A stretch of DNA of 64,000 nucleotides, taken from positions 310,001 to 374,000 of the forward strand of contig JACQYI010000009.1 in the NCBI GenBank assembly GCA_016208305.1, read 5' to 3'. Of this stretch, positions 46,053 to 57,578 are shown piece after piece. The position numbers and the translations under genes were made by a program. The notes below the pieces were generated by a model. That model was given only the letters and a program-made list of their open reading frames with translations. It searched no databases and was not told the origin of the DNA. Numbering within the stretch: position 1 is the first letter of the stretch; every line of letters starts with the position of its first letter. The DNA is from Oscillatoriophycideae cyanobacterium NC_groundwater_1537_Pr4_S-0.65um_50_18 (GTDB lineage: Bacteria; Cyanobacteriota; Cyanobacteriia; Elainellales; Elainellaceae).

Positions 46053-48272
46053 CTACCGAGAGGCGGGCAGCTTGTTTTGCAAAAACTGAGTGGCTTCTGC
46101 CGCTGTAATCGGTGTACTAAATAGGAATCCCTGCATCTCTTCACAGCCTAGCGATCGCAGCAAATACTCCTGTACTTCGTTTTCAACCCCTTCGGCCACC
46201 AGCTTCAAGTTCAAGATTTTTCCTAGGGCAATAATGGCTGCCACGATCGCCTGATCGCTCGGTTCTGTTGTGAGGTGCTGGATGAAAGAGCGATCAATCT
46301 TTAAGGTTTGAATGGGCAGTTTTTTTAAGTAGCTGAAGGACGAATAGCCTGTACCAAAGTTGTCGAGGGCGATCGAAACACCCATTTGGCGCAGCTCAGT
46401 CAAAATAGACTGCGTCCGCTCTACATGCTTTCCGGCAGTGGTTTCTGTTATTTCCAACTCTAGGTAAGAAGGCGCAAGACTTGTATCGGCCAAGATTTTT
46501 TGCACTCTCTTGAGAATTTGCTCTTGTCCAAACTGTTGGGTCGATAGATTTACAGAAATGGAAATAGGGGACAACCCCATCATCTGCCAAGATTTGTTTT
46601 GTCTACAGGCCATTTGCAGCACCCATTCACCGATCGGTACAATCAGCCCTGTCTCTTCAGCTAAGGGGATGAACTTCTCAGGAGGAATAACACCCAGAAT
46701 CGGGTGCTGCCAACGAAGCAGCGTTTCCATATGAGTAATCTTACCTGTTACCACATTAATCCGAGGTTGATAATAAACCTCAAATTCCTCGCGTTCTAAG
46801 GCTCTGTGCAAAGAGTTCTCTAACGTCAATAATTCTGATACCTGCGTGTTGATAGCAGCAGTATAAATATGGTAACTGTTTCGTCCACCTTCTTTGGCAC
46901 GATAGAGAGCGGCATCAGCATTTTTAAGTAACGTTTCCGCATCTTCACCGTCATCAGGATAGGCGGCAATGCCAATGCTGATGCTGATATGCAGACTATG
47001 GCCTTCTAGAACAAACTCTTGGCGCAAAGACTCTAAAATTCGCTGAGCGATCGCTGTAGCATCTTTGATGTCGTGGATATTGGATAAGAGCAGCGTAAAT
47101 TCGTCACCTGCCCAGCGTGCCACCATATCGCTCTCTCGCAGACAGTCGGTTAGGCGCTCGGCCACGCTTCGCAATAGCAAATCTCCTGCCGCATGACCGA
47201 GCGTATCGTTAATGTTTTTAAATCGATCTAAATCTAAAAACATGACTGCCAGCCGCGTTTTTTCTCGTTTGGCATGCTCTAGCGTTGCAGATAACCGATC
47301 GCTGAACAACATCCGATTGGGTAACCCGGTCAGTAAATCATGGGAAGCCTGATAGCGAATCATTGCTTCATTGCTATGGCGAGTTGTGACATCTCTAAAG
47401 CTCCAGACGCGACCCACAATCTTGCCGTTGAGGCACTGGGGCAGAGAATAGCGTTCAAAAATCCGGCCATCTTTTAGCTTCAGCACATCTTCGTAGGTTG
47501 ATCCTTCACAGGTTTCGTAGTCGGCAGAAGCCGTTAAAGGGTGAGGCAAATCTTCCCCTCCTCTAAAACTTTCAAGGGTAAAGTCAGGGGTAAAAAATGC
47601 AGCAGGGTCTTGTAGCTGTCCTAAAATCTCTTCTATCGGCATTTGATTTTTGTGAGAAGATGCAACCGCTATGTTCCACATTTCGACAAATTTTTGGTTG
47701 AATCCTTCCACTTTTCCAGACTTATTGATGACTAAAATGCCATCCGCAGTCGATTCCAGGGTGGCCTGTAGCAGCGAGAGAGATTGTTCTAGGTTGGCCT
47801 GAGTTAGCTGGCGATCGCTAATATCTTTCCTGATGGCCACATAGTTTGTGATTTCACCTGCACAACCGTAGACGGGAAACAGAGTCGCATCCTGGTGATA
47901 AATCGAGCCATCTTTGCGTTTGCCTAGGCAGGAACCTGTCCAAGCGCTGCCTGACGAGAGGGTACGCCAAATTTCTTCGTAGAAAACATCGCCATGCTCT
48001 TCCATTTGAAATAAAGCCACAGAGGTTTGTCCTAAAGCCTCTTCGCGGCGATATCCCGTGATTCTTTCAAAAGCTGGATTCACATAAACCAAGCGAGATT
48101 GCAAATCGCCAATCTCGATCGCATCTATGGCTTGCTCTAGGATGGCGGTTGCTAGCACTGTTTGGTGGGATACTTCGCAAGGAAAGGTTTGGGCTGAAGG
48201 GCGTGAGAGCATTAAGTTCAATAAACCTTGATTTGGAACCGCTCCCAATATCGGCGGCACATCTTCCGTCAT
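46053..48272 (-). CDS. PAS-PAS-GGDEF-EAL protein with degenerate active-site motifs
   Basis: About 739 residues: a first PAS/PAC (about 45-155; [13 protein letters not shown]), a second PAS (about 165-300), a GGDEF domain (about 310-470) and an EAL domain (about 480-735). The GGDEF motif reads AGDEF, with a product-inhibition site RESD five residues before it. The EAL motif reads ETL (METLLRW), keeping the Glu, but the metal-binding DD pair reads DN ([10 protein letters not shown]). So cyclase activity is possible and phosphodiesterase activity is doubtful. It would set cyclic di-GMP, which governs motility and attachment. The start uses GGAG six bases before the ATG; a GTG 12 bases upstream is an alternative. 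Confidence 0.92.
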   Translation of the reverse strand: MTEDVPPILGAVPNQGLLNLMLSRPSAQTFPCEVSHQTVLATAILEQAIDAIEIGDLQSRLVYVNPAFERITGYRREEALGQTSVALFQMEEHGDVFYEEIWRTLSSGSAWTGSCLGKRKDGSIYHQDATLFPVYGCAGEITNYVAIRKDISDRQLTQANLEQSLSLLQATLESTADGILVINKSGKVEGFNQKFVEMWNIAVASSHKNQMPIEEILGQLQDPAAFFTPDFTLESFRGGEDLPHPLTASADYETCEGSTYEDVLKLKDGRIFERYSLPQCLNGKIVGRVWSFRDVTTRHSNEAMIRYQASHDLLTGLPNRMLFSDRLSATLEHAKREKTRLAVMFLDLDRFKNINDTLGHAAGDLLLRSVAERLTDCLRESDMVARWAGDEFTLLLSNIHDIKDATAIAQRILESLRQEFVLEGHSLHISISIGIAAYPDDGEDAETLLKNADAALYRAKEGGRNSYHIYTAAINTQVSELLTLENSLHRALEREEFEVYYQPRINVVTGKITHMETLLRWQHPILGVIPPEKFIPLAEETGLIVPIGEWVLQMACRQNKSWQMMGLSPISISVNLSTQQFGQEQILKRVQKILADTSLAPSYLELEITETTAGKHVERTQSILTELRQMGVSIALDNFGTGYSSFSYLKKLPIQTLKIDRSFIQHLTTEPSDQAIVAAIIALGKILNLKLVAEGVENEVQEYLLRSLGCEEMQGFLFSTPITAAEATQFLQNKLPASR

Positions 48273-48544
48273 TAGCATCTCCACCCTAGTCCTTATGCTG
48301 TATGTACTTATCCAAAATCGAAACAGCGAGCTTGAGCGTGAGTCTAGTAGTTGCCTACCTAGTGCAGATATCCGTAGTCAAGCAACGCTTTTGGCTAACT
48401 TTAGATACATCTCTATCTCAGTATAGGCATCTAGTAGAGTGCGTTACTCAGCTTTTTGGCGGATCTATCTGAGCACCTGTAAGTTTTAGTGCCATTTCAG
48501 GTGTTGCTTCATCTGGCTGTGAATTGGCGAATGCTTCATTCGGC
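48273..48544. other. Upstream region of the PAS-GGDEF-EAL gene, nothing specific
   Basis: This stretch precedes the GGDEF-EAL gene on the minus strand and should contain its promoter. No ORF, operator or RNA was recognised. Confidence 0.4.
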
Positions 48545-48599
48545 TATAGAAATTTATTTTGAGAGGCGCGCAGAACACTTCTCAAAATAAATTTCTATA
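48545..48599 (-). terminator. 20-bp perfect-stem hairpin after the methyltransferase gene
   Basis: TATAGAAATTTATTTTGAGA (48545-48564) pairs exactly with TCTCAAAATAAATTTCTATA (48580-48599) around a 15-base loop. It lies 45 bases past the stop of the methyltransferase gene (minus strand) and before the GGDEF-EAL gene. The loop is GC-rich while the stem is AT-rich. A terminator or 3'-end stability element is likely. Confidence 0.7.
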
Positions 48600-48643
48600 A
48601 ATAAAATTAATAATGCTAAATCTCTTAGTCAATTCAGCCCCAA

Positions 48644-49489
48644 TTACCGGGTGCCGTAGAGTAAACCGAAGCGGATTAAGCCTCGACGATAGCCTTGCTG
48701 CATTAGACCCAACGAAAGCGCCGCTTGAATAGTGGTCCAGCCAGACCCTAGCAGACCTAAGACTGCGGCGGGAGTGATGGCAGAGTCGATGACAACATCC
48801 CAAAAAGGTGCAACGGCAGTAGACCAGTCGGCTGTGCGGAGGCTCTGAAAACCCTGAGCCTGTGCGATCGCTTCATATTCGGGTAGCGAAATCACGTAAG
48901 GCAAGCAGTAAACTTGGTAGATTCTTTCCAGAAGCTTACGCTCATCTGAGGTCAGGGGCGCTTGAGGCGCAGCAGTGGGGCGATGGCACCAAGTCACAAA
49001 GATGAACTTGCCGCCCGGTTTCAGCACCCGATAGCACTCTTGCAAAAATTTTTGCTTATCGGGCATATGTTCGCCGCTTTCTAACGACCACACCAAGTCA
49101 AAAGACTGATCAGCAAAGGGCATCTCTAGGGCATCTGCAACTTGAAAGGTGGCGCGATCGCCCAAACCTGCGGCTTGCGCGCGGGCAATAGCCCGGTTGG
49201 CCTGCACCGGACTCAAGGTGATCCCCGTAACTGTAGCCTGATATTTCTCGGCCAGATAGAGCGAACTGCCACCAATACCACAGCCCACGTCTAAAATTTG
49301 AGTTGCCTGTTGGATATCAGCCCATTTCAACAGCTCTTCAATGAGATCAATTTGTGCCTGCCGTCGCTCTTTACGCTCGGTACCTGCCTCGCCGTAATAG
49401 CCATGATGCATATGTTCCCCCCAGATTTGCTCCCACAAACCTGAAGATGCGTCATAGAACTGCTGAATTTGTTGTTGAAGGGTAGGCAT
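48644..49489 (-). CDS. Gamma-tocopherol methyltransferase-like enzyme
   Basis: The 281-residue class I methyltransferase has the SAM motif LDVGCGIGGSSLYLA near residue 65, GITLSPVQANRA near 90, and the acidic loop FDLVWSLESGEHM near 135. The N-terminal FYDASSGLWEQIWGEHMHHGYY pattern (shown in part) and the LSPVQA motif mark the cyanobacterial/plant tocopherol methyltransferases, which convert gamma- to alpha-tocopherol. A related sterol- or quinone-type specificity cannot be excluded. It is followed by a strong hairpin and preceded by a divergent small gene. Confidence 0.85.
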   Translation of the reverse strand: MPTLQQQIQQFYDASSGLWEQIWGEHMHHGYYGEAGTERKERRQAQIDLIEELLKWADIQQATQILDVGCGIGGSSLYLAEKYQATVTGITLSPVQANRAIARAQAAGLGDRATFQVADALEMPFADQSFDLVWSLESGEHMPDKQKFLQECYRVLKPGGKFIFVTWCHRPTAAPQAPLTSDERKLLERIYQVYCLPYVISLPEYEAIAQAQGFQSLRTADWSTAVAPFWDVVIDSAITPAAVLGLLGSGWTTIQAALSLGLMQQGYRRGLIRFGLLYGTR

Positions 49490-49581
49490 GAGTAAAATGG
49501 TGCGTCTACGGCTTTTTGCTTAGTTTACGCGATGTGCAACGCTCTCGCGTCGCCTCATGCAGATGTTGTTAAGGCTAAGGC

Positions 49582-49890
49582 GTGGCACAATCTACAGTGA
49601 ACCGCAAGACGCGCCTCGTGGCATTGAAGATTATGGCTGAAATTGAGCGATCGGAACCCTTTAGCAGCGTTGAATCCGCCAATATAGGCTGGATTAAAGA
49701 GCCTGGAGTCGATGATCCCCCTCCGCGATCGCCCAGCTCTAAGCCAACGCTACGAGGCGAAATTCAACAGGGCTGGGGCTATGTTCTGTTTATTTGGAAC
49801 CTATCAAAGCGCATCCGCAGTTGGAAAAATCGCGCTCGCTTTGTTCTGGGGTTGATTCTCTGGAAGCCGATTCTGCCCGATGACCAATAG
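49582..49890 (+). CDS. Hypothetical small basic protein
   Basis: The 102-residue protein starts with GTG and has a basic C-terminal half (RIRSWKNRARFVLGLILWKP) with one hydrophobic segment; the central region is Pro/Ser-rich. I recognise no family. AAGG before the GTG is weak support. It lies 90 bases before the hydroxylase gene on the same strand, separated by a 13-base tandem repeat, and might be in the same transcript. A spurious frame is possible. Confidence 0.45.
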   Translation: MAQSTVNRKTRLVALKIMAEIERSEPFSSVESANIGWIKEPGVDDPPPRSPSSKPTLRGEIQQGWGYVLFIWNLSKRIRSWKNRARFVLGLILWKPILPDDQ

Positions 49891-49894
49891 CCAG

Positions 49895-49959
49895 CCCTCA
49901 TACTTCACCCTCATACTTCACCCTCGTACCTCACTCTCGTACCTCACTCTCACTCCTCG
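49895..49959. repeat. 13-base tandem repeat, five copies
   Basis: Units CCCTCATACTTCA (49895-49907 and 49908-49920), CCCTCGTACCTCA (49921-49933), CTCTCGTACCTCA (49934-49946) and CTCTCACTCCTCG (49947-49959) lie head to tail and end 21 bases before the hydroxylase start. The graded divergence suggests stepwise slippage. Confidence 0.85.
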
Positions 49960-49980
49960 CCTGTTTTTATCGGAGCAAAG

Positions 49981-50490
49981 ATGGTCTATTACGATGCCCA
50001 ACAATTTGAATTTGTGGCAGATTTAGAAGCCAATTGGCAAACGATGCAGCAAGAGCTAAGCCAATTGCGCCCCAAAGACTTTGTGGCCTATCCAGAGCGG
50101 TATTTGCTCGACCAAAATACGGGCTGGGATGTGTTCGGCCTGTATTTTGTCGGGGTCAAAATTGACATCAACTGCGATCTCTGCCCAGCGACGGCACGAT
50201 GGGTCAAGTCTGTTCCTGGCATGATCACGGCTGGATTTTCTAGCCTGGCTCCAGGGGCGCATATCGTGCCTCATTCGGGCAGGCCCAGCGGCGTGTTGCG
50301 CTGCCACATGGGCTTGGTCGTCCCAGAACGTTGTGCCCTGCGAGTCGGCAGAGAAATCAAAACCTGGAAGGAAGGTAAATGTCTGGTGTTCGATGATACC
50401 TCAGAGCATGAAGCTTGGAACTTGAGCGATCGCCCCCGCACCGTTTTACTGCTAGATTTCAAAGCTCCAGAAGGCTTTTTACCCTTATGA
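49981..50490 (+). CDS. Aspartyl/asparaginyl beta-hydroxylase-family dioxygenase
   Basis: The 169-residue protein belongs to the 2-oxoglutarate/Fe(II) hydroxylase family of AspH/LpxO. The iron and co-substrate residues are visible as HIVPHSGRPSGVLRCHMGL (first His, conserved Arg and following His) and DDTSEHEAWN (distal His), in about residues 90-145. Members hydroxylate Asp/Asn side chains or lipid A acyl chains; here the substrate is unknown. Its stop overlaps the ktrB start (ATGA), so the two are translationally coupled. Confidence 0.88.
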   Translation: MVYYDAQQFEFVADLEANWQTMQQELSQLRPKDFVAYPERYLLDQNTGWDVFGLYFVGVKIDINCDLCPATARWVKSVPGMITAGFSSLAPGAHIVPHSGRPSGVLRCHMGLVVPERCALRVGREIKTWKEGKCLVFDDTSEHEAWNLSDRPRTVLLLDFKAPEGFLPL

Positions 50491-51821
50491 CAGTCGCTCG
50501 CACCATTTGCATAGGTTTCATGGCAGTCATTGCCATCGGCGCAATTTTGTTGACGCTGCCTATCTCGATCGCCAATGGCACTTGGGGAGATTTTACGACT
50601 GCGCTATTTACCTCAACTTCAGCCGTCTGCGTTACGGGATTGGTTGTGGTAGACACAGGCACCTACTTCTCCTTCGTAGGCCAGATTTTCATCATGTTGC
50701 TGGTCCAAATTGGGGGATTGGGTTACATGACGGCTACCACCTTTTTGCTGCTGATCTTAGGACGTCGATTTGGGCTGCGAGAAAAAATGGCGATTCAGCA
50801 ATCGCTCGATCGACGGGGGATGTCGGGCGTGGTGCCGCTGGTGCAGTCAATCATCGCCGTAACGCTGATCTTTGAGTTGACAGGCGCATTTTTAATGATT
50901 CCCGTCTTTGCACCCCAATATGGCTTTAGCCATGCCCTGTGGCTGAGCCTTTTTCATAGCGTCAGCGCCTTTAACAATGCTGGGTTTGGGCTATTTCCTG
51001 ATAATTTCATTAGCTATGCCGATTCCATCCCCATTAACCTCATCATCCCGCTGCTGATTATTTTTGGGGGCATTGGCTATCAGGTAATTATGGAAATGTA
51101 CTTATGGTTCCGCGATCGCCTCATGCGCCGTCAAGAATGCGTGGTTCTGAGCCTCAATTTCAAGATTGCGGTGCGGACGACTCTGTTCCTGCTGGCTGTC
51201 GGAACGATCGCCATCCTGTGGATAGAGTTTCAGAATCCCGATACCTTTGGAAATTTTACTTTGTGGCAGAAAATCCTGCTGGCCTGGTTTCAGGCTGTCG
51301 TGCCGCGCACTGCCGGGTTCAACTCACTCGATTACGGCAAGATGACCGATGCCGGATTGTTTCTGACGATCGTGTTGATGTTTATTGGAGCCAGCCCAGG
51401 TGGCACAGGCGGCGGCATTAAAACCACAACGCTGCGGGTGCTGTCTAGCTCGACTGCGACTGTTTTGCAGGGTAAAGAAGAGGTGATTTGCTATCAGCGG
51501 CAGATTCCAATGACGCTGGTCATCAAGGCGATCGCGGTTGTATTTGGTTCGATTATAACGGTGGCGATCTCGACGACGCTCATTGCCATCAGCGATCCAA
51601 ACGTCGAATTCATTCGAGTTTTGTTCGAGTCTGTTTCTGCTTTTGCGACGGTGGGGCTTTCTACCAACCTTACAGCCAGCCTCTCTACATTTTCTAAAAT
51701 CGTCTTGATCTTGACGATGTATGTGGGCCGCGTTGGTGTTCTGCTCTTGATGTCTGCACTGCTTGGCGATCCTAAACCAACCAAAATCAACTTTCCAGAA
51801 GAGAATCTGCTAGTGGGCTAG
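50487..51821 (+). CDS. ktrB: K+ uptake channel subunit KtrB
   Basis: The 444-residue membrane protein has four pore-loop repeats of the TrkH/KtrB fold, including STSAVCVTGLVVVDT, VSAFNNAGFGLF, VPRTAGFNSLDY and VSAFATVGLSTN, where Gly marks each selectivity filter. It carries K+ (with Na+ dependence in cyanobacteria) and needs the KtrA gate ring. I use the ATG overlapping the preceding stop (ATGA), since the 24 residues upstream are in the coding region of the hydroxylase in another frame. ktrA follows 85 bases downstream. Confidence 0.96.
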   Translation: MTVARTICIGFMAVIAIGAILLTLPISIANGTWGDFTTALFTSTSAVCVTGLVVVDTGTYFSFVGQIFIMLLVQIGGLGYMTATTFLLLILGRRFGLREKMAIQQSLDRRGMSGVVPLVQSIIAVTLIFELTGAFLMIPVFAPQYGFSHALWLSLFHSVSAFNNAGFGLFPDNFISYADSIPINLIIPLLIIFGGIGYQVIMEMYLWFRDRLMRRQECVVLSLNFKIAVRTTLFLLAVGTIAILWIEFQNPDTFGNFTLWQKILLAWFQAVVPRTAGFNSLDYGKMTDAGLFLTIVLMFIGASPGGTGGGIKTTTLRVLSSSTATVLQGKEEVICYQRQIPMTLVIKAIAVVFGSIITVAISTTLIAISDPNVEFIRVLFESVSAFATVGLSTNLTASLSTFSKIVLILTMYVGRVGVLLLMSALLGDPKPTKINFPEENLLVG

Positions 51822-51906
51822 GCAATTTCTGCTAAGTTAAAAGAGCTTTCTCTAAGAGTTCAAAGGCTGAAGAGAGCAAAACATCCTATCTTAGGGTCGC
51901 TACATC

Positions 51907-52614
51907 GTGACTTTAAATTCTCCTCTGTCCTCTTTAAGTTTCTTTAAAGGATTGCGTGCTCACAGTCGTCAATTTGCCGTAGTTGGGCTAGGACGGTTTG
52001 GTCGAGCGGTTTGTGGGACACTCCACAGTCTGGGATATGAAGTTTTAGGCGTTGATTCTGATGAGAGACTGGTGGCTCAGGTCTTAACAGATCAAATCGT
52101 TTCTCACGCGCTTCAGCTAGACTCAACTGAGCCGTCAGCCTTGAGAGAGGCGGGTTTGTTTGAGTTTGATACGGTCATTGTCGCGATCGGTAACTATGTG
52201 CAAGAGAGTATTATCACGACACTCAACCTCAAGGAGGGCGGTGTGCGCTACGTGGTAGCCAAAGCCTCTTCAGAAGTGCATGGAAAGCTGCTCGATCGCG
52301 TAGGAGCCAATCAGGTGGTTTTTCCAGAACGAGAGATGGGCTGTGCTCTGGCGCGATCGATCACCAAGCCAGGCGTGCTAGAGCGGTTTGAGCTAGATCC
52401 TGACCACAGCATTGTAGAAGTGATTGTTCCAGCTGCATTTGATGGCAAAACGATCGCTGAACTTGACTTGCGCAAACGCTATGGGCTAAATCTGCTAGCC
52501 GTGGGCATTGCTGAAAAGTTTGAGATTAACCCCTCACCCATCATGCGGCTCCAGAAAGACTGGCTGATGGTTGTGATTGGAACCAATAAGGGAATTGATC
52601 AACTGCCGGAATGA
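51907..52614 (+). CDS. ktrA: K+ uptake regulatory subunit KtrA
   Basis: The 235-residue cytoplasmic subunit has an RCK N-domain with Rossmann motif VVGLGRFGRAVCGTL (about residues 25-40) and acidic VDSDERLV, binding NAD(H) or ATP/ADP, and an RCK C-domain (about 150-230). KtrA octamers open KtrB. The initial 20 residues (LNSPLSSLSFFKGLRAHSRQ) are an extension before the Rossmann strand. It completes the ktrBA pair; the third cyanobacterial component, KtrE, is not here. Confidence 0.95.
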   Translation: MTLNSPLSSLSFFKGLRAHSRQFAVVGLGRFGRAVCGTLHSLGYEVLGVDSDERLVAQVLTDQIVSHALQLDSTEPSALREAGLFEFDTVIVAIGNYVQESIITTLNLKEGGVRYVVAKASSEVHGKLLDRVGANQVVFPEREMGCALARSITKPGVLERFELDPDHSIVEVIVPAAFDGKTIAELDLRKRYGLNLLAVGIAEKFEINPSPIMRLQKDWLMVVIGTNKGIDQLPE

Positions 52615-52736
52615 TTCTCATCACAACAGCTTGCTAACTTCGGGAGGGTGCATCCTCCCAGAGTTATGCTTGCAAATTGTTCTGGTTATGCCTGACTTTT
52701 ACACCCCTAAACTTCCACACCCTTTCGCTCAGAGCC

Positions 52737-53918
52737 ATGAAGCAATATGTGATTGGATTGATCAGCGGCACATCGGTCGATGGCATAGATGCAGCACTAG
52801 TGGAACTCTCAGGTTCTACCCAAGATCTGAGGGTTGCTTTGCTGGCCGGAGCGACTTACCCCTACCCAGAGGCATTGCGATCGCAAATCCTGTCGGTTTG
52901 TGAAGGTGCTGCTCTGACGATGACAGAGTTTGCCCAGCTAGATGAGGCAATCGCCCAAGTCTTTGCTCAGGCTGCGATCGCGATTCAGGCAGGTCAGCCC
53001 ACCGCAACCCTGATTGGCTCCCACGGTCAGACTGTTTTTCATCGACCGCCAGGCTCTACTGGAGAGAGCCAGTCCCTCTCAGCGCTGCCCTCACAACTGG
53101 GCTATAGCTTACAGCTAGGTCGGGGTGCTCTCATGGCTCATCTCACGGGCATCACCACCATCAACAATTTTCGGGCGGCTGATATTGCGGCGGGCGGGCA
53201 AGGCGCACCCTTGGTTTCGCCTGTGGATGTTTGTCTTTTGAGCCATCCAATTTATCATCGCTGTGTGCAAAATATTGGCGGCATCGGCAATGTCACCTTT
53301 TTGCCTGCAATCGATTCAGAATTTCGGCAAACAAAACCCATTCTGGGTTGGGATACCGGGCCTGGAAATGCGCTGCTTGACCTGGCAGTGCATCGGCTGT
53401 CGCAGGGAAAGCTGACCTTCGACCGCAACGGCGACTGGGCAGCGCAAGGTACGCCCTGCCAGATGCTGGTACAGCAGTGGCTCCAGCAGGATTATTTTCA
53501 GCAGCCACCCCCTAAGTCCACCGGGCGTGAGCTATTTGGAGAAGCCTATTTAGAAACCTGTCTGGCCGATGCTGCCTCCCATACCCTTGCCCCTGCTGAT
53601 ATTTTGGCAACGCTAACAGAACTGACTGCTGCTTCGATCGCCCAGAGCTACGATGCCTTTCTGCCTCAAAGACCTGACCAAGTGCTGCTTTGTGGAGGCG
53701 GTAGCCACAATCTTTATCTAAAGCAGCGCATTCAGGCTAATCTGGATCAGGCCGTGGTTTTGACCACAGATGAGGCAGGCTTGAACTCAGACTTTAAAGA
53801 AGCGATCGCTTTTGCGGTGCTGGCCTATTGGCGAAATTGCGGCATTCCCGGTAATCTCCCGGAAGTCACAGGCGCGCAGAAATCCGTGCTTCTAGGGGAT
53901 ATTCACCTGGTTAGTTAG
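52737..53918 (+). CDS. anmK: Anhydro-N-acetylmuramic acid kinase
   Basis: AnmK opens and phosphorylates 1,6-anhydro-MurNAc to MurNAc-6-phosphate in cell-wall recycling. The 393-residue protein shows [18 protein letters not shown] at the start, [24 protein letters not shown] and [11 protein letters not shown], and the C-terminal LLCGGGSHN, all family signatures. The Met at 52737 gives the canonical N-terminus; a longer frame from an upstream TTG (20 codons) is less likely. It follows ktrA by 122 bases. Confidence 0.95.
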   Translation: MKQYVIGLISGTSVDGIDAALVELSGSTQDLRVALLAGATYPYPEALRSQILSVCEGAALTMTEFAQLDEAIAQVFAQAAIAIQAGQPTATLIGSHGQTVFHRPPGSTGESQSLSALPSQLGYSLQLGRGALMAHLTGITTINNFRAADIAAGGQGAPLVSPVDVCLLSHPIYHRCVQNIGGIGNVTFLPAIDSEFRQTKPILGWDTGPGNALLDLAVHRLSQGKLTFDRNGDWAAQGTPCQMLVQQWLQQDYFQQPPPKSTGRELFGEAYLETCLADAASHTLAPADILATLTELTAASIAQSYDAFLPQRPDQVLLCGGGSHNLYLKQRIQANLDQAVVLTTDEAGLNSDFKEAIAFAVLAYWRNCGIPGNLPEVTGAQKSVLLGDIHLVS

Positions 53919-53979
53919 ATCCACGCAAGACTAAGATGCAGTAGCCCATGAATTCGGCAGGGTTGCTGCTTGAGACGGA

Positions 53980-54444
53980 ATGATAAGGACAAGTGTTGTG
54001 TCTCACACTTTTTTATTAGAGTCAGGGCGCTGGACGCTGCAAGGAAACTGGCTCGATCGCGATGCCATGCCGATCACGGTGAAGGGAAAAATTCTGGTGG
54101 TCTGGAGCCGAGATGATTGGTTCACGATGGTGACAAAGCTGATTTTTCCAGGTAGCGACCGAGAAGAAATTTCTTTTCAGTATCGCGGTCGCTTTAATGC
54201 GGGTGAGCGGCAATACACCTTTGTCCTACTCCATAGCAGCCTAGGGCGGGTAGAAGGCGAAGGCTGGGTGGCGCCCGAATCGATTGTGCAGCGGTACTGG
54301 GTACTGGGCGATCGCCAACGCCGCACTGGATTTGAGACTCTCCATCAGCTCACCCCTGAGAAATACTGCCTCTCTAGCAGCATCATGGCAGGGCACTATC
54401 TTCACAGCACGATGGAGGCGATCGTCGAGCGACAGCCAGAGTAG
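53980..54444 (+). CDS. Conserved hypothetical protein
   Basis: The 154-residue protein looks like a small beta-barrel: alternating hydrophobic strands (WTLQGNWLDRDAMPITVKGK, EEISFQYRGRFN, YTFVLLHSSLGRVEGEG) with no signal peptide or Cys cluster. I do not recognise a characterised family, though it appears similar to uncharacterised cyanobacterial proteins. It follows anmK by 61 bases on the same strand and could share its transcript; the gene ends before the hairpin element at 54521. Confidence 0.65.
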   Translation: MIRTSVVSHTFLLESGRWTLQGNWLDRDAMPITVKGKILVVWSRDDWFTMVTKLIFPGSDREEISFQYRGRFNAGERQYTFVLLHSSLGRVEGEGWVAPESIVQRYWVLGDRQRRTGFETLHQLTPEKYCLSSSIMAGHYLHSTMEAIVERQPE

Positions 54445-54520
54445 AGGTTTTGGGGCTTTTCTATCCGGAGTCCTTCAAATATTTATAGTCTCAGTAGATC
54501 GCTAAGCTCTCCTATGTTTT

Positions 54521-54598
54521 CTAAAAGCGGGATGTCAAAAGTGCTCCGTGTCTTTGAAATCCAGCTTTTAGGGTTTTGTGGCGCGCCACAAAACCCTA
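54521..54598. repeat. Dispersed double-hairpin repeat, copy B; likely bidirectional terminator
   Basis: Inverted relative to copy A at 26275. An imperfect hairpin CTAAAAGCGGGATGTCAAA/TTTGAAATCCAGCTTTTAG (54521-54570) adjoins a perfect 30-bp palindrome at 54569-54598 with arms TAGGGTTTTGTGGCG and CGCCACAAAACCCTA. It sits between convergent genes (53980-54444 and the SpoIID gene), where a bidirectional terminator is expected. Confidence 0.8.
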
Positions 54599-54618
54599 CT
54601 TTGCGATTCATAGCTCTG

Positions 54619-55725
54619 TTATTCATAGTCCTGCTGAATTCGACCGACCCCGGTACCCGGATAATATTTCGCCAAAATTTGCTCATAGGTATAGCCTTGT
54701 TCTGCTAATTCCAATGCGCCTAGCTGGCTCATGCCCCTGCCTTGAAAAGCCTCTGCCACAATATCATCGGAGGCTGCATACAAAGACTCCACGACCCCGC
54801 CGCGATAGCTGACGAATTCACCCGCCGTCTCATCGACTGCCCGATTAGTGGCATCGGCTTCTCGGTCAATGCCGCTGTAAACCTGAAAGTACTCATCGTC
54901 ACCCAACTGGTAGAGCGAGTTAACAGGCTTAAAGTGATAGGTTAGCCCATAGGATCGGGCTGCAATGGCCTGAGCTTTGAGCGCTTCTGGAGGCCAATTG
55001 GGTGAGACTTCGCTAGCCACAACGCTGTATAAGTACTGCTTAAGGCTGACAAAGTTTACACCCCAAAGGTGGCTATCGTTAGCGGCAATCAGAAGCCGTC
55101 CTCGATAGGTTCGATCGCCTAGCGTAAACAGACCCTCCGGCGAGGGTTCAATCCAAATGGGCGAAGGCAAATTCTGGGAGGCAAGGCTAATAGATTGTCC
55201 GTTGGCCTGGGCTGTGTAAGTTTGCCCAGCCGAGAGACTCCCTAAGTGCTCTCCATTCTGATTAATTAAATCTGCATTGGCAGAAACGCTGAGGGCAAGA
55301 GTAGAAACACCTTTAGCGATCGCGACCCGCATTTCAATCAAGGAATCGACTGAAGCTAAAGAAGACTCAAATGCAGCCTTTGCCCGCTGATTCATGGCCT
55401 GCTGCTCTGGAGTCAAAGAAGGATTTGTGGAAGCAGCTTCAGGCTCGGCTTCGGGCACATTTGCTTTAGGCGTACTGGCTTGGGGTGAAGCGGCTGGGGC
55501 TGGAGCAATGGCAGATTTATTTTTAGAAGCGATCGGTGAAGGTTCAGCTTTGGATGCCGCCACAGACGCTGGAGATGCTGTAGTCTGAGAGCCGACAGGG
55601 ACAGATTGTTCACTCAGCATCTGAGCTTGTCCGCTAAGGAAAATGCTTCCCAGAGAAAGCGCTGCCAGCAGTAGCAGCAGCCAGGGGCGCTGCTTCAGTA
55701 GCTTAAAGATGGATGATCCTTTCAT
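54619..55725 (-). CDS. SpoIID/LytB-domain exported protein
   Basis: The 368-residue protein has an N-terminal membrane helix (WLLLLLAALSLGSIFLSG, residues about 15-32), a Pro/Ala/Ser/Glu-rich linker (about 40-105), then a SpoIID domain (about 205-365): LKQYLYSVVASEVSPNWPPEALKAQAIAARSY in pieces, with catalytic-type Glu in ASEV, and the GRGMSQLGALELA signature near 338. SpoIID enzymes are lytic transglycosylases acting on peptide-stripped glycan; in cyanobacteria they presumably act in wall remodelling. It is convergent with the gene at 53980. Confidence 0.88.
   Translation of the reverse strand: MKGSSIFKLLKQRPWLLLLLAALSLGSIFLSGQAQMLSEQSVPVGSQTTASPASVAASKAEPSPIASKNKSAIAPAPAASPQASTPKANVPEAEPEAASTNPSLTPEQQAMNQRAKAAFESSLASVDSLIEMRVAIAKGVSTLALSVSANADLINQNGEHLGSLSAGQTYTAQANGQSISLASQNLPSPIWIEPSPEGLFTLGDRTYRGRLLIAANDSHLWGVNFVSLKQYLYSVVASEVSPNWPPEALKAQAIAARSYGLTYHFKPVNSLYQLGDDEYFQVYSGIDREADATNRAVDETAGEFVSYRGGVVESLYAASDDIVAEAFQGRGMSQLGALELAEQGYTYEQILAKYYPGTGVGRIQQDYE

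Positions 55726-57578
<1,853 letters not shown>

Noticed and set aside
49895-49959. Five-unit repeat considered as a CRISPR array
   Set aside because: Units are 13 bases, directly adjacent and without spacers, and no cas genes are present.
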